This document shows, piece by piece, positions 44,746 to 53,716 of a stretch of 64,000 nt of DNA. The stretch covers positions 48,672-112,671 of the forward strand of contig NZ_JNYZ01000028.1 of the NCBI RefSeq assembly GCF_000717335.1, written 5' to 3'. The position numbers and the translations under genes were made by a program. The DNA comes from Amycolatopsis jejuensis. Lineage in GTDB: Bacteria; Actinomycetota; Actinomycetes; Mycobacteriales; Pseudonocardiaceae. Numbering within the stretch: position 1 is the stretch's first letter; every line of letters begins with the position of its first letter. The notes under the pieces are model-generated. The model worked only from the letters and a program-made list of their open reading frames with translations, was not told where the DNA came from and made no database searches.

Positions 44746-45636
44746 TCAGAGGTCGACGACGAGCTCGGCGGACAGCGCGCGGGAAACGCAGGCGTACATG
44801 CGGCCGGGCGCCGCGCCGATGTCGTCGCGGTGCTCCGGTTCGCCGGACAGCACGGTGAGCTCGCAGCTGCCGCACACGCCTTCGCGGCAGCCGGAAAGGA
44901 CCGGGTACCCGGCGTGGTTCAGCACGTCGAGCAGCGATTCCCCGGGCGGGACCTCGATCGTCCGGCCGGAGCGGGCGCAGCCGACCCGGAACGCGGTGTC
45001 GGGCCGGAACTCGCGGACCGTCGGCCGGAATCGCTCCACGTGCAGGCGCTCGGCGGGGAACACCGCTTCGGCGGCCGCGAGCATCGAGGCGGGACCGCAG
45101 CAGTAGACCAGCGTGCGGGGGTCCAGTTCCGCGGCCAGCGCAGTGAGGTCGGGCCGTCCGTCGCGTTCGGTGGCGATGATGCGTACTCGGTCATCGGTGG
45201 TGAGTTCATCGGCAAAGGGCATGGTGGCGAGTGATTTTCCGAGATACACGAGGGTCGCGGTGGGGGCGGCCCGGAACATCGGCAGGATGGGCGTGATGCC
45301 GATACCACCGGCGAGGAACAGGTAGGCCGGTGCGGGCCGGAGCGGGAAGTTGTTGCGTGGCAGGGAAACGTTCATGGGCCGGTGGGGGCGCAGGAACCGG
45401 TGGATGTATTCGGAACCGCCGCGGCTGAGCCGCTCGTGGCGCACCGCGATGCGATAACGCTCGCGGTCGGCCGGATCGCCGCACAAGGAGTACTGGCGGG
45501 TCAGCCAGTTCGGCAGCGCCACGTCGATGTGGGCGCCCGGTTCCCAGGGCGCCAAGGCGGTTCCGGTGGCTCGGAATTCGAGGACGGCGACGTCTTCGGC
45601 GATCTGGTCGACGCGTTCGAGAATCGTTTGCTGCAT
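44746..45636 (-). CDS. VanB/PDR-type oxygenase reductase
   Basis: 296 aa. FAD/FMN-binding barrel (WLTRQYSLCGDP), a ferredoxin-reductase NAD domain (LPRNNFPL, FLAGGIGITPILPM, YCCGPASML), and a C-terminal plant-type [2Fe-2S] domain with cysteines in SGCREGVCGSCELTVLSG and a later MYACVSRA. This is the layout of phthalate-dioxygenase and vanillate-demethylase reductases. It would pass electrons from NADH to a Rieske oxygenase; no oxygenase subunit lies beside it. Follows the PPOX gene by 16 bp. Confidence 0.88.
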   Translation of the reverse strand: MQQTILERVDQIAEDVAVLEFRATGTALAPWEPGAHIDVALPNWLTRQYSLCGDPADRERYRIAVRHERLSRGGSEYIHRFLRPHRPMNVSLPRNNFPLRPAPAYLFLAGGIGITPILPMFRAAPTATLVYLGKSLATMPFADELTTDDRVRIIATERDGRPDLTALAAELDPRTLVYCCGPASMLAAAEAVFPAERLHVERFRPTVREFRPDTAFRVGCARSGRTIEVPPGESLLDVLNHAGYPVLSGCREGVCGSCELTVLSGEPEHRDDIGAAPGRMYACVSRALSAELVVDL

Positions 45637-45652
45637 CAGGAGTTTCCCCGGT

Positions 45653-46288
45653 TCAGTACAGGTGCCGGTACGCGGCTTCGAGGCGTTCGTCGACCACTTC
45701 CGGGGCGATGTCGAGCCCCAGCTGAGCGGTGACGGCTTCGCCCGGCGAAGGAATCTCCTCCGCGAGCGCCTGGCTGGCCGGATTCCAGAGCCGGGACCGG
45801 CTCAAGGCGCGGCCGCAGTGGAAATACGCCTGCGTCACCTCGACGATGATCGCCAGGTCCGGCCGCTTGGCCTCGGTGGCCATCCTGGTCAGCACGTCGG
45901 GCTCGTCGGTCGGATAACCGCGGCCGTTGACCCGCAGCACCTCGCGGACCCCGGGAATCAGGAACAGCAACCCGATGCCGTCGGATTCCGCGAGATTGCC
46001 GAAGGTGTCGGCGACCTTGTTTCCCGGCCGGTCGGGGATCGCGAGCGTGTGTTCGTCGAGCACCTTCACGAAGCCCGGGTAGTCGCCCCGCGGCGAACAG
46101 TCGGGTAATCCCGTCGCATCCGCCGTGGCCACCGCCACGAACGGCGAATGCGCGATGAAACGACGGAAATAGGAATCGATGTGGGTACCCCGGATTCTCG
46201 CCTCGGCCGACAGCGCACTCGGCGGCCCGAGCCGCGCGCGGACGTCGTCCGGTGACACTCGGCGGTAACGCGTGCGAACAGTGTTCAT
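45653..46288 (-). CDS. PPOX-type FMN-dependent flavoprotein (MSMEG_1061-like)
   Basis: 211 aa. IDSYFRRFIAHSPFVAVATADATGLPDCSPRGDYPGFVKVLDEHTLAIPDRPGNKVADTFGNL is typical of the MSMEG_1061-type pyridoxamine-5'-phosphate-oxidase-like family; the IPDRPGNK motif and the GLLFLIPG strand support FMN or F420 binding. Role in this locus unclear: probably a redox partner of the reductase. Divergent from a TetR gene. Confidence 0.83.
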   Translation of the reverse strand: MNTVRTRYRRVSPDDVRARLGPPSALSAEARIRGTHIDSYFRRFIAHSPFVAVATADATGLPDCSPRGDYPGFVKVLDEHTLAIPDRPGNKVADTFGNLAESDGIGLLFLIPGVREVLRVNGRGYPTDEPDVLTRMATEAKRPDLAIIVEVTQAYFHCGRALSRSRLWNPASQALAEEIPSPGEAVTAQLGLDIAPEVVDERLEAAYRHLY

Positions 46289-46355
46289 GGCACCATTATT
46301 CGAAGCCGCGGACGCGGTGCGCTACTCGCTTTTAGGCCGGTCGGAAGGAGGTGGC

Positions 46356-47039
46356 ATGCCGTCGGAAAAGCGCCGGATCCAGCCACGTAAACGGCCCCGC
46401 CAGGTGCGGGCCGAGCTCACCCGGGAACGGATCCTCGACGCGGCTGCTCGCGTTTTCGCCGAACACGGCTACGGCGCGGGCACCACCAACCGCATTGCCG
46501 AAGAGGCTTGGCTCTCCATCGGTTCGCTGTATCAGTACTATCCGAACAAGGACGCGATCCTCGCCGAGCTGTTCGCGCGGCATCTGTCCGCGGGTGTGGT
46601 CGCGGTGGGCCGCTATCAAGAGGCGCCGCTACCCACCTCGCTGGAAGCCACCGTCCGCCTTTTCGTCCACACGACCATCGAAACCCACCGCGACGACCCG
46701 CGGCTGCTGCGCGTGATGACCGAACAGGCCCGCCGGTCGCCCGAGCTGCGCGAGAAAATGGCCCGGCATCAGCAGGAACTCGTCCGCCATACGCAGCAGA
46801 TGCTGGACACGCACCCGGAGGCGGGTGTCGCAGACACCGAGGCAGCGGCGCGGCTCGTGGTGTCCACTGTGGAACTCGTGGTGCACCAGCTGATCGCGGA
46901 ACCCGGGTCGGTCGAGGTGGGTCGCTTCGAGGACGAACTGGTGGCCATGCTGACCCGCTACCTGAGGGGAATGACCCGCTGCCGGATGCCTCCCCGGGGC
47001 GACGCTGAGTGGGGCGGACCGTTGCACAGGGTGATGTGA
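46356..47039 (+). CDS. TetR-family regulator
   Basis: 227 aa, ATG 46356 chosen for its perfect AAGGAGGTG ribosome site; the frame 84 bp upstream is rejected. The helix-turn-helix GAGTTNRIAEEAWLSIGSLYQYYPNKDAIL has an unusual Trp where Gly/Asn is common (EAWLSIG). The TetR_C_7-like C-terminal domain ends in RYLRGM. It lies between the PPOX/reductase operon and the SDR pair and is the nearest candidate to bind the palindrome at 47084. Confidence 0.88.
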   Translation: MPSEKRRIQPRKRPRQVRAELTRERILDAAARVFAEHGYGAGTTNRIAEEAWLSIGSLYQYYPNKDAILAELFARHLSAGVVAVGRYQEAPLPTSLEATVRLFVHTTIETHRDDPRLLRVMTEQARRSPELREKMARHQQELVRHTQQMLDTHPEAGVADTEAAARLVVSTVELVVHQLIAEPGSVEVGRFEDELVAMLTRYLRGMTRCRMPPRGDAEWGGPLHRVM

Positions 47040-47083
47040 CGGGGTGCAGGGTTGCGCAGGCCCGCGGCGCGGATATCCTCGAC

Positions 47084-47099
47084 CTAAGCGCTCGCTTAG
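47084..47099. promoter_or_regulatory. Operator-like palindrome CTAAGCG-CT-CGCTTAG
   Basis: A perfect 7-bp inverted repeat, 31 bp upstream of the first SDR start. Its core TAAGCG-N2-CGCTTA recurs exactly at 58483-58496, upstream of the acyl-CoA operon. Confidence 0.75.
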
Positions 47100-47129
47100 C
47101 AGTGGCTGGCCGGCGGACAAGGAGACGGT

Positions 47130-47885
47130 GTGGTGGAGTCGTTCAAGGATCGCGTTGCCCTGGTCACCGGGGCCAGCAGGGGGATCGGGCTGGCGATCGC
47201 GAAAGGGCTGGTCGAGCGGGGGGCGCGGGTGTGCATCACGGCGCGCAAGCCGGAGCCGCTCGCGGAGGCGGTCGAGGAGCTCGGCGGCCCGGACGTCGCG
47301 ATGGCGGTCGCGGGCAAGGCCGACGACGCCGCGCATCAAGAGGAGGCCGTCGGTGCGGCGGTCGAGCGGTTCGGCAGCCTCGACATGCTCGTCAACAACA
47401 CCGGCATCAACCCGGTCTACGGCCCCACGCTGGACATCGACCCGGCCGCGGCGAGCAAGATCTTCGCGGTGAACGTGCTCGCGCCGCTGTCGTGGATCCG
47501 CGTCGCGCGGGACGCCTGGATGGGTGAGCACGGCGGGTCGGTCGTCAACGTCGCGTCGATCGCCGGCTTGCGGACGTCGCCCGGGATCGGCATGTACGGC
47601 GTCAGCAAGGCCGCGCTGATCCGGCTCACCCAGGAGCTCGGTGGCGAGCTCGGCCCGGACATCCGGGTCAACGCGGTCGCCCCGGCGGTGGTCAAGACGA
47701 AGTTCGCGACGGCGCTGTACGAGGGTCGCGAGGAAGAAGTCGCGTCGACGTACCCGATGAAGCGGCTCGGCGTCCCGGAGGACATCGCAGGCGCGGTGGC
47801 GTTCCTGCTGTCCGCCGAAGCAGGCTGGATGACCGGGCAGACAATCGTCCTCGACGGCGGCGTCTCCCTCGGCGGCGGCCTGTGA
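47130..47885 (+). CDS. SDR-family oxidoreductase
   Basis: 251 aa, GTG 47130 with AAGGAG upstream. TGASRGIG, NNTGIN (the NNAG position reads NNTG), the SIAG Ser region, YGVSK (catalytic pair) and the C-terminal LDGG. It resembles 3-oxoacyl reductases used in acyl-CoA or sterol pathways. Transcribed from a promoter with the TAAGCG palindrome and coupled to the second SDR by a GTGA overlap. Confidence 0.87.
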   Translation: MVESFKDRVALVTGASRGIGLAIAKGLVERGARVCITARKPEPLAEAVEELGGPDVAMAVAGKADDAAHQEEAVGAAVERFGSLDMLVNNTGINPVYGPTLDIDPAAASKIFAVNVLAPLSWIRVARDAWMGEHGGSVVNVASIAGLRTSPGIGMYGVSKAALIRLTQELGGELGPDIRVNAVAPAVVKTKFATALYEGREEEVASTYPMKRLGVPEDIAGAVAFLLSAEAGWMTGQTIVLDGGVSLGGGL

Positions 47886-48655
47886 GTGCCGGTGTCGTAG
47901 TCACCGGCGGCGGGGGAGGCATCGGCGCGGCCCTGGCGCGCCGGTTCGCCGCAGACGGCGCCCGGGTCGTCGTCGCGGACCTGGACGGCGACCGCGCAGC
48001 GGAGATCGCTGCCGAGGTGGGCGGTACGGCATTCGCGGGTGACGTCGCGAGCGAATCCGGAGTCACGGACCTGATCACCGCCGCCCGTAGAACCCTCGGC
48101 GAGATCGACATCTACTGCGCCAACGCAGGCGTCGCCCCCTTCGGCGGCGCCAACGCCGACGACGATTCCTGGGCGCTGGCCTGGGACGTGAACGTGATGG
48201 CACACGTCCGCGCCGCCCGCGCGTTGCTGCCGCCATGGCTGGAACGCGGAAAGGGCCACTTCATCGCGACGGTGTCCGCGGCGGGCCTGCTGACCAGCCT
48301 GGGCTCAGCACCGTATTCGGTGACGAAACACGGCGCATTGGCTTTCGCGGAATGGCTGTCGGCGACGTACCGGCACCGCGGAATCACCGTGCAGGCAATC
48401 TGCCCCCAAGGCGTACGCACGGCAATGCTGGAAGAAACCGGCGAACGCGGGAAACTGCTGATGGGCGCCAGCGCCATCGAGCCGGACCAGGTGGTGGACG
48501 CGCTGTTCACGGCCATCGCGGAGAACCGCTTCCTGGTCCTGCCGCACGAGGAAGTCGCCGGGTATTACGCCCTGCGAGCCACGGAAACGGACCGCTGGCT
48601 CGGCGGGATGAACAAACTGCAGCGGAAAATGGAGCAACTACCCGACGATTCTTGA
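47882..48655 (+). CDS. SDR-family oxidoreductase
   Basis: 257 aa from a GTG overlapping the previous stop by 4 bp. TGGGGGIG cofactor loop, CANAGV, SAAGLL, YSVTK (catalytic Tyr-Lys) and a long C-terminal tail (EVAGYYALRATETDRWLGGMNKLQ) in the classical cP2-like group often paired with acyl-CoA dehydrogenases. It likely works on the same substrate series as its partner. Confidence 0.86.
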   Translation: MSAGVVVTGGGGGIGAALARRFAADGARVVVADLDGDRAAEIAAEVGGTAFAGDVASESGVTDLITAARRTLGEIDIYCANAGVAPFGGANADDDSWALAWDVNVMAHVRAARALLPPWLERGKGHFIATVSAAGLLTSLGSAPYSVTKHGALAFAEWLSATYRHRGITVQAICPQGVRTAMLEETGERGKLLMGASAIEPDQVVDALFTAIAENRFLVLPHEEVAGYYALRATETDRWLGGMNKLQRKMEQLPDDS

Positions 48656-49087
48656 GCTCCTTTGAGTGCAGGCAGCCACTCCCGAGAGCTCAGGCCGGGC
48701 AGCGTTTTCGGGTACCCGATCGGCCTCGGCTCCGGTGGTCCACCCGCGGCTGCGGGCCGTTGCCCTGCCGGTCGCTCCTTCCTGCCGTGACGCGAAATCG
48801 TGCTGCCGGGAAACCTCGAGCCCACCTCGGCAGGTGAGCTCACGCCTGGAATCAGACCTCAATCACCGAGCCGGTGCCTCAGCAAGACGTTGTCATCGAT
48901 GAGGGCCGGTGATCGCGAGGCTGGCGGTGAAGCCATGGCTCATCGGCCGAAGTGTTCGGTGCAGACCCGGCCCGCGGGGGAGATCGGGGGAAGTGATCGA
49001 CGCGTTCGACGATTCCAGGTTCGCCCGGCCAAGTCCGGGTAGGCGGCGAAGGCCAGGAAAGCTGGCAGGGACTCGCATTTCGCGACC

Positions 49088-49440
49088 GGCATCCTCGACC
49101 TCCGCGACCAGCCTCCTGCCGACGGCTGTGTCGAGAAGTCCGGGCCGCTGAACAGGTCACCCCCGCTCCGGCCGAGGCTGTTCCCACGGCGGCCCGGTTG
49201 CGCGACCTGCCCACGCACCACCGGCATCCAGCACCTGTTCGCCGCGCTCGAGCCCGCGACGGACAGATGTTCCATCCGTTCCGTGACCGCAAGCGCCGAC
49301 CGGTAGTTCCCGGACTTCGGAAACTGGCTGCGCCGCCGTTCCCGGCCGGCACGCTCTCCCCGGTCTGCGACAACCACAGGCCGCACGGCAAGGCCGAGGT
49401 CGCCACGTGGGGTGCGGCCCCGGACGTGCTTCGCGGTCAA
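49088..49440 (+). pseudogene. IS630-family transposase relic
   Basis: Within the 1.1-kb gap 48656-49744, pieces in two frames align by eye with the IS630 transposase core: DLRDQPPADGCVEKSGPLNR (the DEKS block with its Asp lost), TGIQHLFAALEPATDR (the HGTT-LFAAL block), then after a frameshift CDNHRPHGKAEVATWG (the CDNxxxHK block, Asp kept). No start, several stops, no visible terminal repeats. Old, inactive insertion. The rest of the gap holds no gene I can support. Confidence 0.6.
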
Positions 49441-49744
49441 TTCCGAAATCCGCCGCCCCGATTGTCCGCCCGGCATTGCTTGATACGGCATTGTTTTGGA
49501 TTGCCCCAAGAAAACGACGAGTCGGGCATCGATGACGGGTCTCTGGGCAGAACGGGATCTTCGACCTTGTCCGAGGAGAACGCGGCAGCCGACGATGGTC
49601 CGGCTGCGCAGGTGATCGTTCGCTGCACCGGTCACCTGTGATAAACCGCATTCGGGTCCACTGCCAGGGGAGATTTCAGAAGACGATGACAAATGTGTCT
49701 GCACTGTCCGTTATTCGCACTGCGCCGGGGAGAAGGGGACTACG

Positions 49745-52081
49745 GTGACCACAAAGTCGATCGGCAGGCGGCTGAGGACTTTTCTTTCTTCGGTCGTGGC
49801 CGGAATCTTGGCTGTCGGATACTTCTCGGTGGTCACGGTGCCTCCGGCGAAGGCAATCGAGGGTGGCTACGACGGAGTTGTCGTAAACAGCACCGTGCAA
49901 CTGTGGTTCAAACAGGCGCAAGGCTTTCCGGACCAGTTCCTGTGTGGTGGCGCGGCCACCGGCGCTTCCTGGGTCCTCACGGCAAAGCACTGCTTCAAGT
50001 ATTCCAATAATCTCGACGACTATTACGTACTGGTCGGAGATTCCGACCTGGGCAAGGGGGCGAAGCACGGCATCCGATCGGTGCAGACTCCTGCCGCGAA
50101 CTCGGACCTCATGGTCCTCACCGTGGACGGTCCCATGGACACCCGCGGGGCGGCATACTTCATGCTGGGCCCCAACAAGAGGGTTCCGTTGAAGAAGCAG
50201 CTCGATTCCTACGGGTGGGGCAGAACGTGTGAGACGTGCGACCCTTCCCCCAGCCTCAAATGGGCGCCGGGCATGGTCAACGACAGCGAGGACGGAATAA
50301 CCGATACGTTCGGCGGTGGTGCATACCGGATCCGGCCGTTTTCCGGTGCCATCATTCACAAGGGGGATTCGGGCGGGCCTTCCAGTTACCACACCGGGCG
50401 CAGCGCTTCGTCACCTCGCGTTCTCGTCGGGGTGATGTCGCAGTCGAACATTTCCACCCACAATGCCTACGCGGCCGCAACCTATGACATGCCCGGATGT
50501 GGCCGGGCCGGTGCCGTGCCCTGTGTTTACGACTGGCTGCGCCGGGAGGCGCACATGCAGGTGTACAACCCTGACGAGCACAAGAGTGAGCTCCGCAAAC
50601 GAGATGTCAGCGTCATGGTGGAGGGCGATTCGATCGGCGAGGGCGTCGGAAGCGACTCGGCTTTGGGATATGCCGGCTATCGCAAGCCGATGTATTACGG
50701 GCTCGCGGCGGACGCGCGTGGCGTGGACTTCGTGGGTACCCAGCACTCCGGCCAGATCGCGGATCCGGACCACGAATCCTACAGCGGCAAGACGATCGAC
50801 TACCTGGCGGAACGCTCGGCCGTCGCCATCCCGGTGTTCAAGCCCTCGGTCGTCACCCTCCACATCGGCACCAACGACATGAACGGCAATGTCGATCCGC
50901 CGTCCGCCCCGGCGAGGCTGGGCAGGCTCGTCGACCAGATCGCGAAGGACTCCCCGGAGACCACCGTGCTGGTGGCGACTTTGGTGCCGTCGAGGATCGC
51001 CGGCACGCAGGAACGGATCGACGCGTACAACGAGGGGATCACCGAACAGGTACGACAGCGCGCGGAAGCGGGCAAACGTATCGCGCTCGTCGACATGAGC
51101 GAGGTGACGGTGGACGACCTCGCGGACAATCTGCACCCCAACGACCGCGGCTACGAGAAGATGGCCGAGGCGTTCACCCGCGGCATCGCGGCGGCCGCCG
51201 AAACCGGTTGGATCAAAGACCGGACAGGCGGCGGGAGCCAGTGCAACGACGCCCCGAACCGCTGGCTCGACCGCGGCCAATACGCCTCCGGCGTGGGCGC
51301 GAGCGGCTACGAGGTCCGGTTCGCCGATATCAATGGTGACGGCAAGGACGACTATCTCTGGGTGCACGGCGACAGTTCGGTCGATGCGTGGATCAACGTG
51401 AACGGGGATGCGCCCGGTGGTCCGGCTTGGCGGCCGATCGGCCGGATCGCCGCCGGGGTGGGCGCGCCGGGGCCGGCCATCCGGTTTGCCGATATCAACG
51501 GTGACGGCAAAGACGACTATCTCTGGGTGCACGACGACAGTTCGGTCGATGCGTGGATCAACATGAACGGGGATGCGCCCGGTGGTCCGGCTTGGCGGCC
51601 GATCGGCCAGATCGCCCAGGGCGTGGGTGCCAAGGGCGTGGAGATCGTTTTCGCCGACATCAACGGTGACGGCAAGGACGACTACATCTGGAAGCACCCC
51701 GACAGTTCGGCCGACGGATGGGCCAACGTCAACGGTGACGGTCCCGGCGGCCCCGGCTGGCGCCCCTTGGGGCAGATCGCGGCCGGCGTGGGCGGTGGCG
51801 CCATCGCCTTCGCCAGGATGAACTGCGACGCACTCGCCGACTACCTGAGGCTGGACCCGAACACCGGCACGGTGGACGCGTGGATCAACGCCCACGGAGA
51901 CGCCCCAGGCGGCCCCGGCTGGGTACCGCGCGGCCGGGTAGCGTCAGGCGTGGAGAAACACGGAGACGAACTCCACTTCTTCGCCGACATCAGCGGCGAC
52001 GGCCGCGCCGACTACCTACTGGTGAACCAGGAAAACGGCAGCATGCGAGCGTGGATCAACAACGGCGGCGACCCCGCCTGA
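49745..52081 (+). CDS. Secreted trypsin-like protease / SGNH hydrolase / FG-GAP fusion
   Basis: 778 aa, GTG 49745. A Sec signal (RRLRTFLSSVVAGILAVGYF) ends AKA before IEGG, so signal peptidase itself would expose the trypsin-type N-terminus without a propeptide. Residues 38-260 are an S1 protease with His82, Asp121 and Ser209 (KGDSGGP). Residues about 288-485 are an SGNH/GDSL esterase with Ser296 (GDSIGEG), Asn377 (GTND), Asp461 and His464 (DNLH). Residues about 505-778 are FG-GAP/VCBS-like repeats with calcium-type DINGDGKDD loops. All three domains look intact. Function unknown: extracellular processing of an esterified or glycosylated protein target is plausible. Confidence 0.88.
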   Translation: MTTKSIGRRLRTFLSSVVAGILAVGYFSVVTVPPAKAIEGGYDGVVVNSTVQLWFKQAQGFPDQFLCGGAATGASWVLTAKHCFKYSNNLDDYYVLVGDSDLGKGAKHGIRSVQTPAANSDLMVLTVDGPMDTRGAAYFMLGPNKRVPLKKQLDSYGWGRTCETCDPSPSLKWAPGMVNDSEDGITDTFGGGAYRIRPFSGAIIHKGDSGGPSSYHTGRSASSPRVLVGVMSQSNISTHNAYAAATYDMPGCGRAGAVPCVYDWLRREAHMQVYNPDEHKSELRKRDVSVMVEGDSIGEGVGSDSALGYAGYRKPMYYGLAADARGVDFVGTQHSGQIADPDHESYSGKTIDYLAERSAVAIPVFKPSVVTLHIGTNDMNGNVDPPSAPARLGRLVDQIAKDSPETTVLVATLVPSRIAGTQERIDAYNEGITEQVRQRAEAGKRIALVDMSEVTVDDLADNLHPNDRGYEKMAEAFTRGIAAAAETGWIKDRTGGGSQCNDAPNRWLDRGQYASGVGASGYEVRFADINGDGKDDYLWVHGDSSVDAWINVNGDAPGGPAWRPIGRIAAGVGAPGPAIRFADINGDGKDDYLWVHDDSSVDAWINMNGDAPGGPAWRPIGQIAQGVGAKGVEIVFADINGDGKDDYIWKHPDSSADGWANVNGDGPGGPGWRPLGQIAAGVGGGAIAFARMNCDALADYLRLDPNTGTVDAWINAHGDAPGGPGWVPRGRVASGVEKHGDELHFFADISGDGRADYLLVNQENGSMRAWINNGGDPA
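51323..51817 (+). repeat. 165-bp in-frame tandem repeat encoding FG-GAP units
   Basis: Units begin at 51323, 51488 and 51653; a fourth, diverged unit follows. Each is 55 codons. The first two are nearly identical at the DNA level (few substitutions over about 115 bp), indicating recent duplication or gene conversion within the repeat domain. Confidence 0.85.
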
Positions 52082-52102
52082 GTACACTGAGCCCGCTCCG
52101 GG

Positions 52103-52144
52103 ACGAGCGCCACCACCCGCATGCCCGCGTGTGGTGGCGCTCGT
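52103..52144 (+). terminator. Strong hairpin downstream of the fusion protease gene
   Basis: Perfect 14-bp stem ACGAGCGCCACCAC (52103-52116) / GTGGTGGCGCTCGT (52131-52144) with a 14-nt loop, 22 bp after the stop. No T-run follows, as usual in actinomycetes. A third copy of the right arm occurs at 52169-52182. Confidence 0.7.
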
Positions 52145-52621
52145 GCGCGGTCCGCCGGTGTGCCGGGGGTGGTGGCGCTCGTGTGCGGCCACCGGCCACC
52201 CACGCCCGATAATCCTTGCCTGGTAACCCGGCCTGGCAACCCGCGCCCGGCACTCCGGGCGCCGCAGCGGTCCCCGGCCTGGGCTTGGTGGGGTGGGTGT
52301 CCGCCCATCCTGCCGCTTCTGTCGCATGGGTGCCCGAACGGGCTGTCGTCCGGTGAGGAAGCGGTCCGTCGGGACCGTGCCGAGGTGCGCAGCACCAACC
52401 CGCGACACCGCACCACGCCACGGCAGCGCACCGCACCATAGCACCGCCGCACGGCACCACAGCTCCGCTGCGCCGCGCCGCACCACCGCGCCGCGCCGCA
52501 CCACACCGCAGCACCGCGGCGCCGGTTCGGATCGGCGAAACCCGCGGCCACCGCGCCGGTCCGGATCGGTGCCGTGGCTGCGGCGCAACCCGCGGCCACG
52601 GTGCAGGCGGCCGCAACGGCG
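52145..52621. other. Convergent gap with low-complexity CACC/CGCC tracts
   Basis: About 480 bp without a credible gene between the protease and the acyl-CoA operon. 52400-52530 is made of imperfect short repeats (CACCAC, GCGCCGC, CCGCAC), and GTTCGGATCGGCGAAACC / GTCCGGATCGGTGCCGTG at about 52530-52575 look like a local duplication. Confidence 0.5.
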
Positions 52622-53716
52622 TCAAGCAGGCAGGTCCACCAGATCAGCCAACCGAGCCCGATGCCGTCCAGGAGTACCGAAGGCGATCGAGTCGCTCTTT
52701 GCTCGCTTCAGGTACAGGTGTGCCGGATGTTCCCAAGTCATCCCGATCCCGCCGTGCAGCTGGATTGCTTCCTCGGTTGCGTGCACCGCGATCGGCGCGA
52801 CGCGGGCCTGTGCGACGGCAACGGCGATCGGCACGTCGTACCCGCCGGACAGTGCGTCTGCGGCATAGCGCGCCGTCGCGCGGGCGTTGACCAGTTCCGT
52901 GTACAGGTTCGCCAGCCGGTGCTTCAGCGACTGGAACCCGCCCACCGGACGGCCGAACTGGTACCGGCCCTTCAGGTACGTCACCGTCTCGTGCAACGCC
53001 CACTCGGTGACCCCGGTCTGCTCCGAAGCCAGCAATCCGGCGGCGGTGGTCAATGCGCTGTCCACGGCATCCACCGCAGCGGAACCCGTGCAGATGAGCC
53101 GCGCGGGTGCGGAATCCAGGGTGACGTCGGCGATTCGCCGGGTCAGGTCCAGCGACACGGCTTCCACGATCGAAGCCGCACTGGCCTCGACCTCGTACAG
53201 TCCCGGTCCGTCCGGGCCTACCGCCGGGACCACCAGCACCTCAGCCACCGAGGCATCGACCACTGTGGACACTCGGCCGGTGAGCGTTCCGTTGGCCTGC
53301 ACCGTTTCCGGGAACGGCGAACCCGGTGCGGTGGACAATGGCACCGCCAAGGCGCCGGTCAGCGAGCCCGAAGCGAGCCGGGGGAGCAGCTCCGTATCAC
53401 CGGCCGCGAGGAGCGCTGCCGTTGCCAGCACTGCACTGCCCAGGTACGGCACCGGCGCGACGCTCCGGCCCAGTTCCTCCATGACGACAGCCACCTCGCG
53501 CGCCGAAGCACCGTGTCCGCCAAGGGATTCCGGCACCATCAGACCCGCGGTGCCGAGGTCGGCGGCCAGCGTGTGCCACAGCTTGAGGTCATACGGCTCG
53601 TCCGTCTCCACCCGCGCCAGCAATGCGGACGGCCCGGCCTGATCGGTGAGCAACGCCCGCACCGACGCACGCAGGTCCTCTTCCACTTCCGAGTACAGCA
53701 GGTCCGGCGAGTTCAT
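52622..53716 (-). CDS. Acyl-CoA dehydrogenase, small partner subunit (FadE)
   Basis: 364 aa, ATG 53716 overlapping the upstream FadE gene by ATGA. PESLGGHGASAREVAVVMEELGRS, TYLKGRYQFGRPVGGFQSLKHRLANLY and AIQLHGGIGMTWEHPAHLYLKRAKS identify the family. In actinomycetes adjacent FadE genes of about 365 and 390 aa commonly form alpha2-beta2 dehydrogenases in which one subunit supplies FAD contacts and the other the catalytic Glu (known for sterol side-chain enzymes). This one lacks the usual EGTxxI-type catalytic segment at its end, fitting the partner role. Last gene of the operon. Confidence 0.87.
   Translation of the reverse strand: MNSPDLLYSEVEEDLRASVRALLTDQAGPSALLARVETDEPYDLKLWHTLAADLGTAGLMVPESLGGHGASAREVAVVMEELGRSVAPVPYLGSAVLATAALLAAGDTELLPRLASGSLTGALAVPLSTAPGSPFPETVQANGTLTGRVSTVVDASVAEVLVVPAVGPDGPGLYEVEASAASIVEAVSLDLTRRIADVTLDSAPARLICTGSAAVDAVDSALTTAAGLLASEQTGVTEWALHETVTYLKGRYQFGRPVGGFQSLKHRLANLYTELVNARATARYAADALSGGYDVPIAVAVAQARVAPIAVHATEEAIQLHGGIGMTWEHPAHLYLKRAKSDSIAFGTPGRHRARLADLVDLPA

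Noticed and set aside
48879-49406. - strand frame in the 1.1-kb gap as a small gene
   Set aside because: Antisense to the transposase relic, with no recognisable motif.
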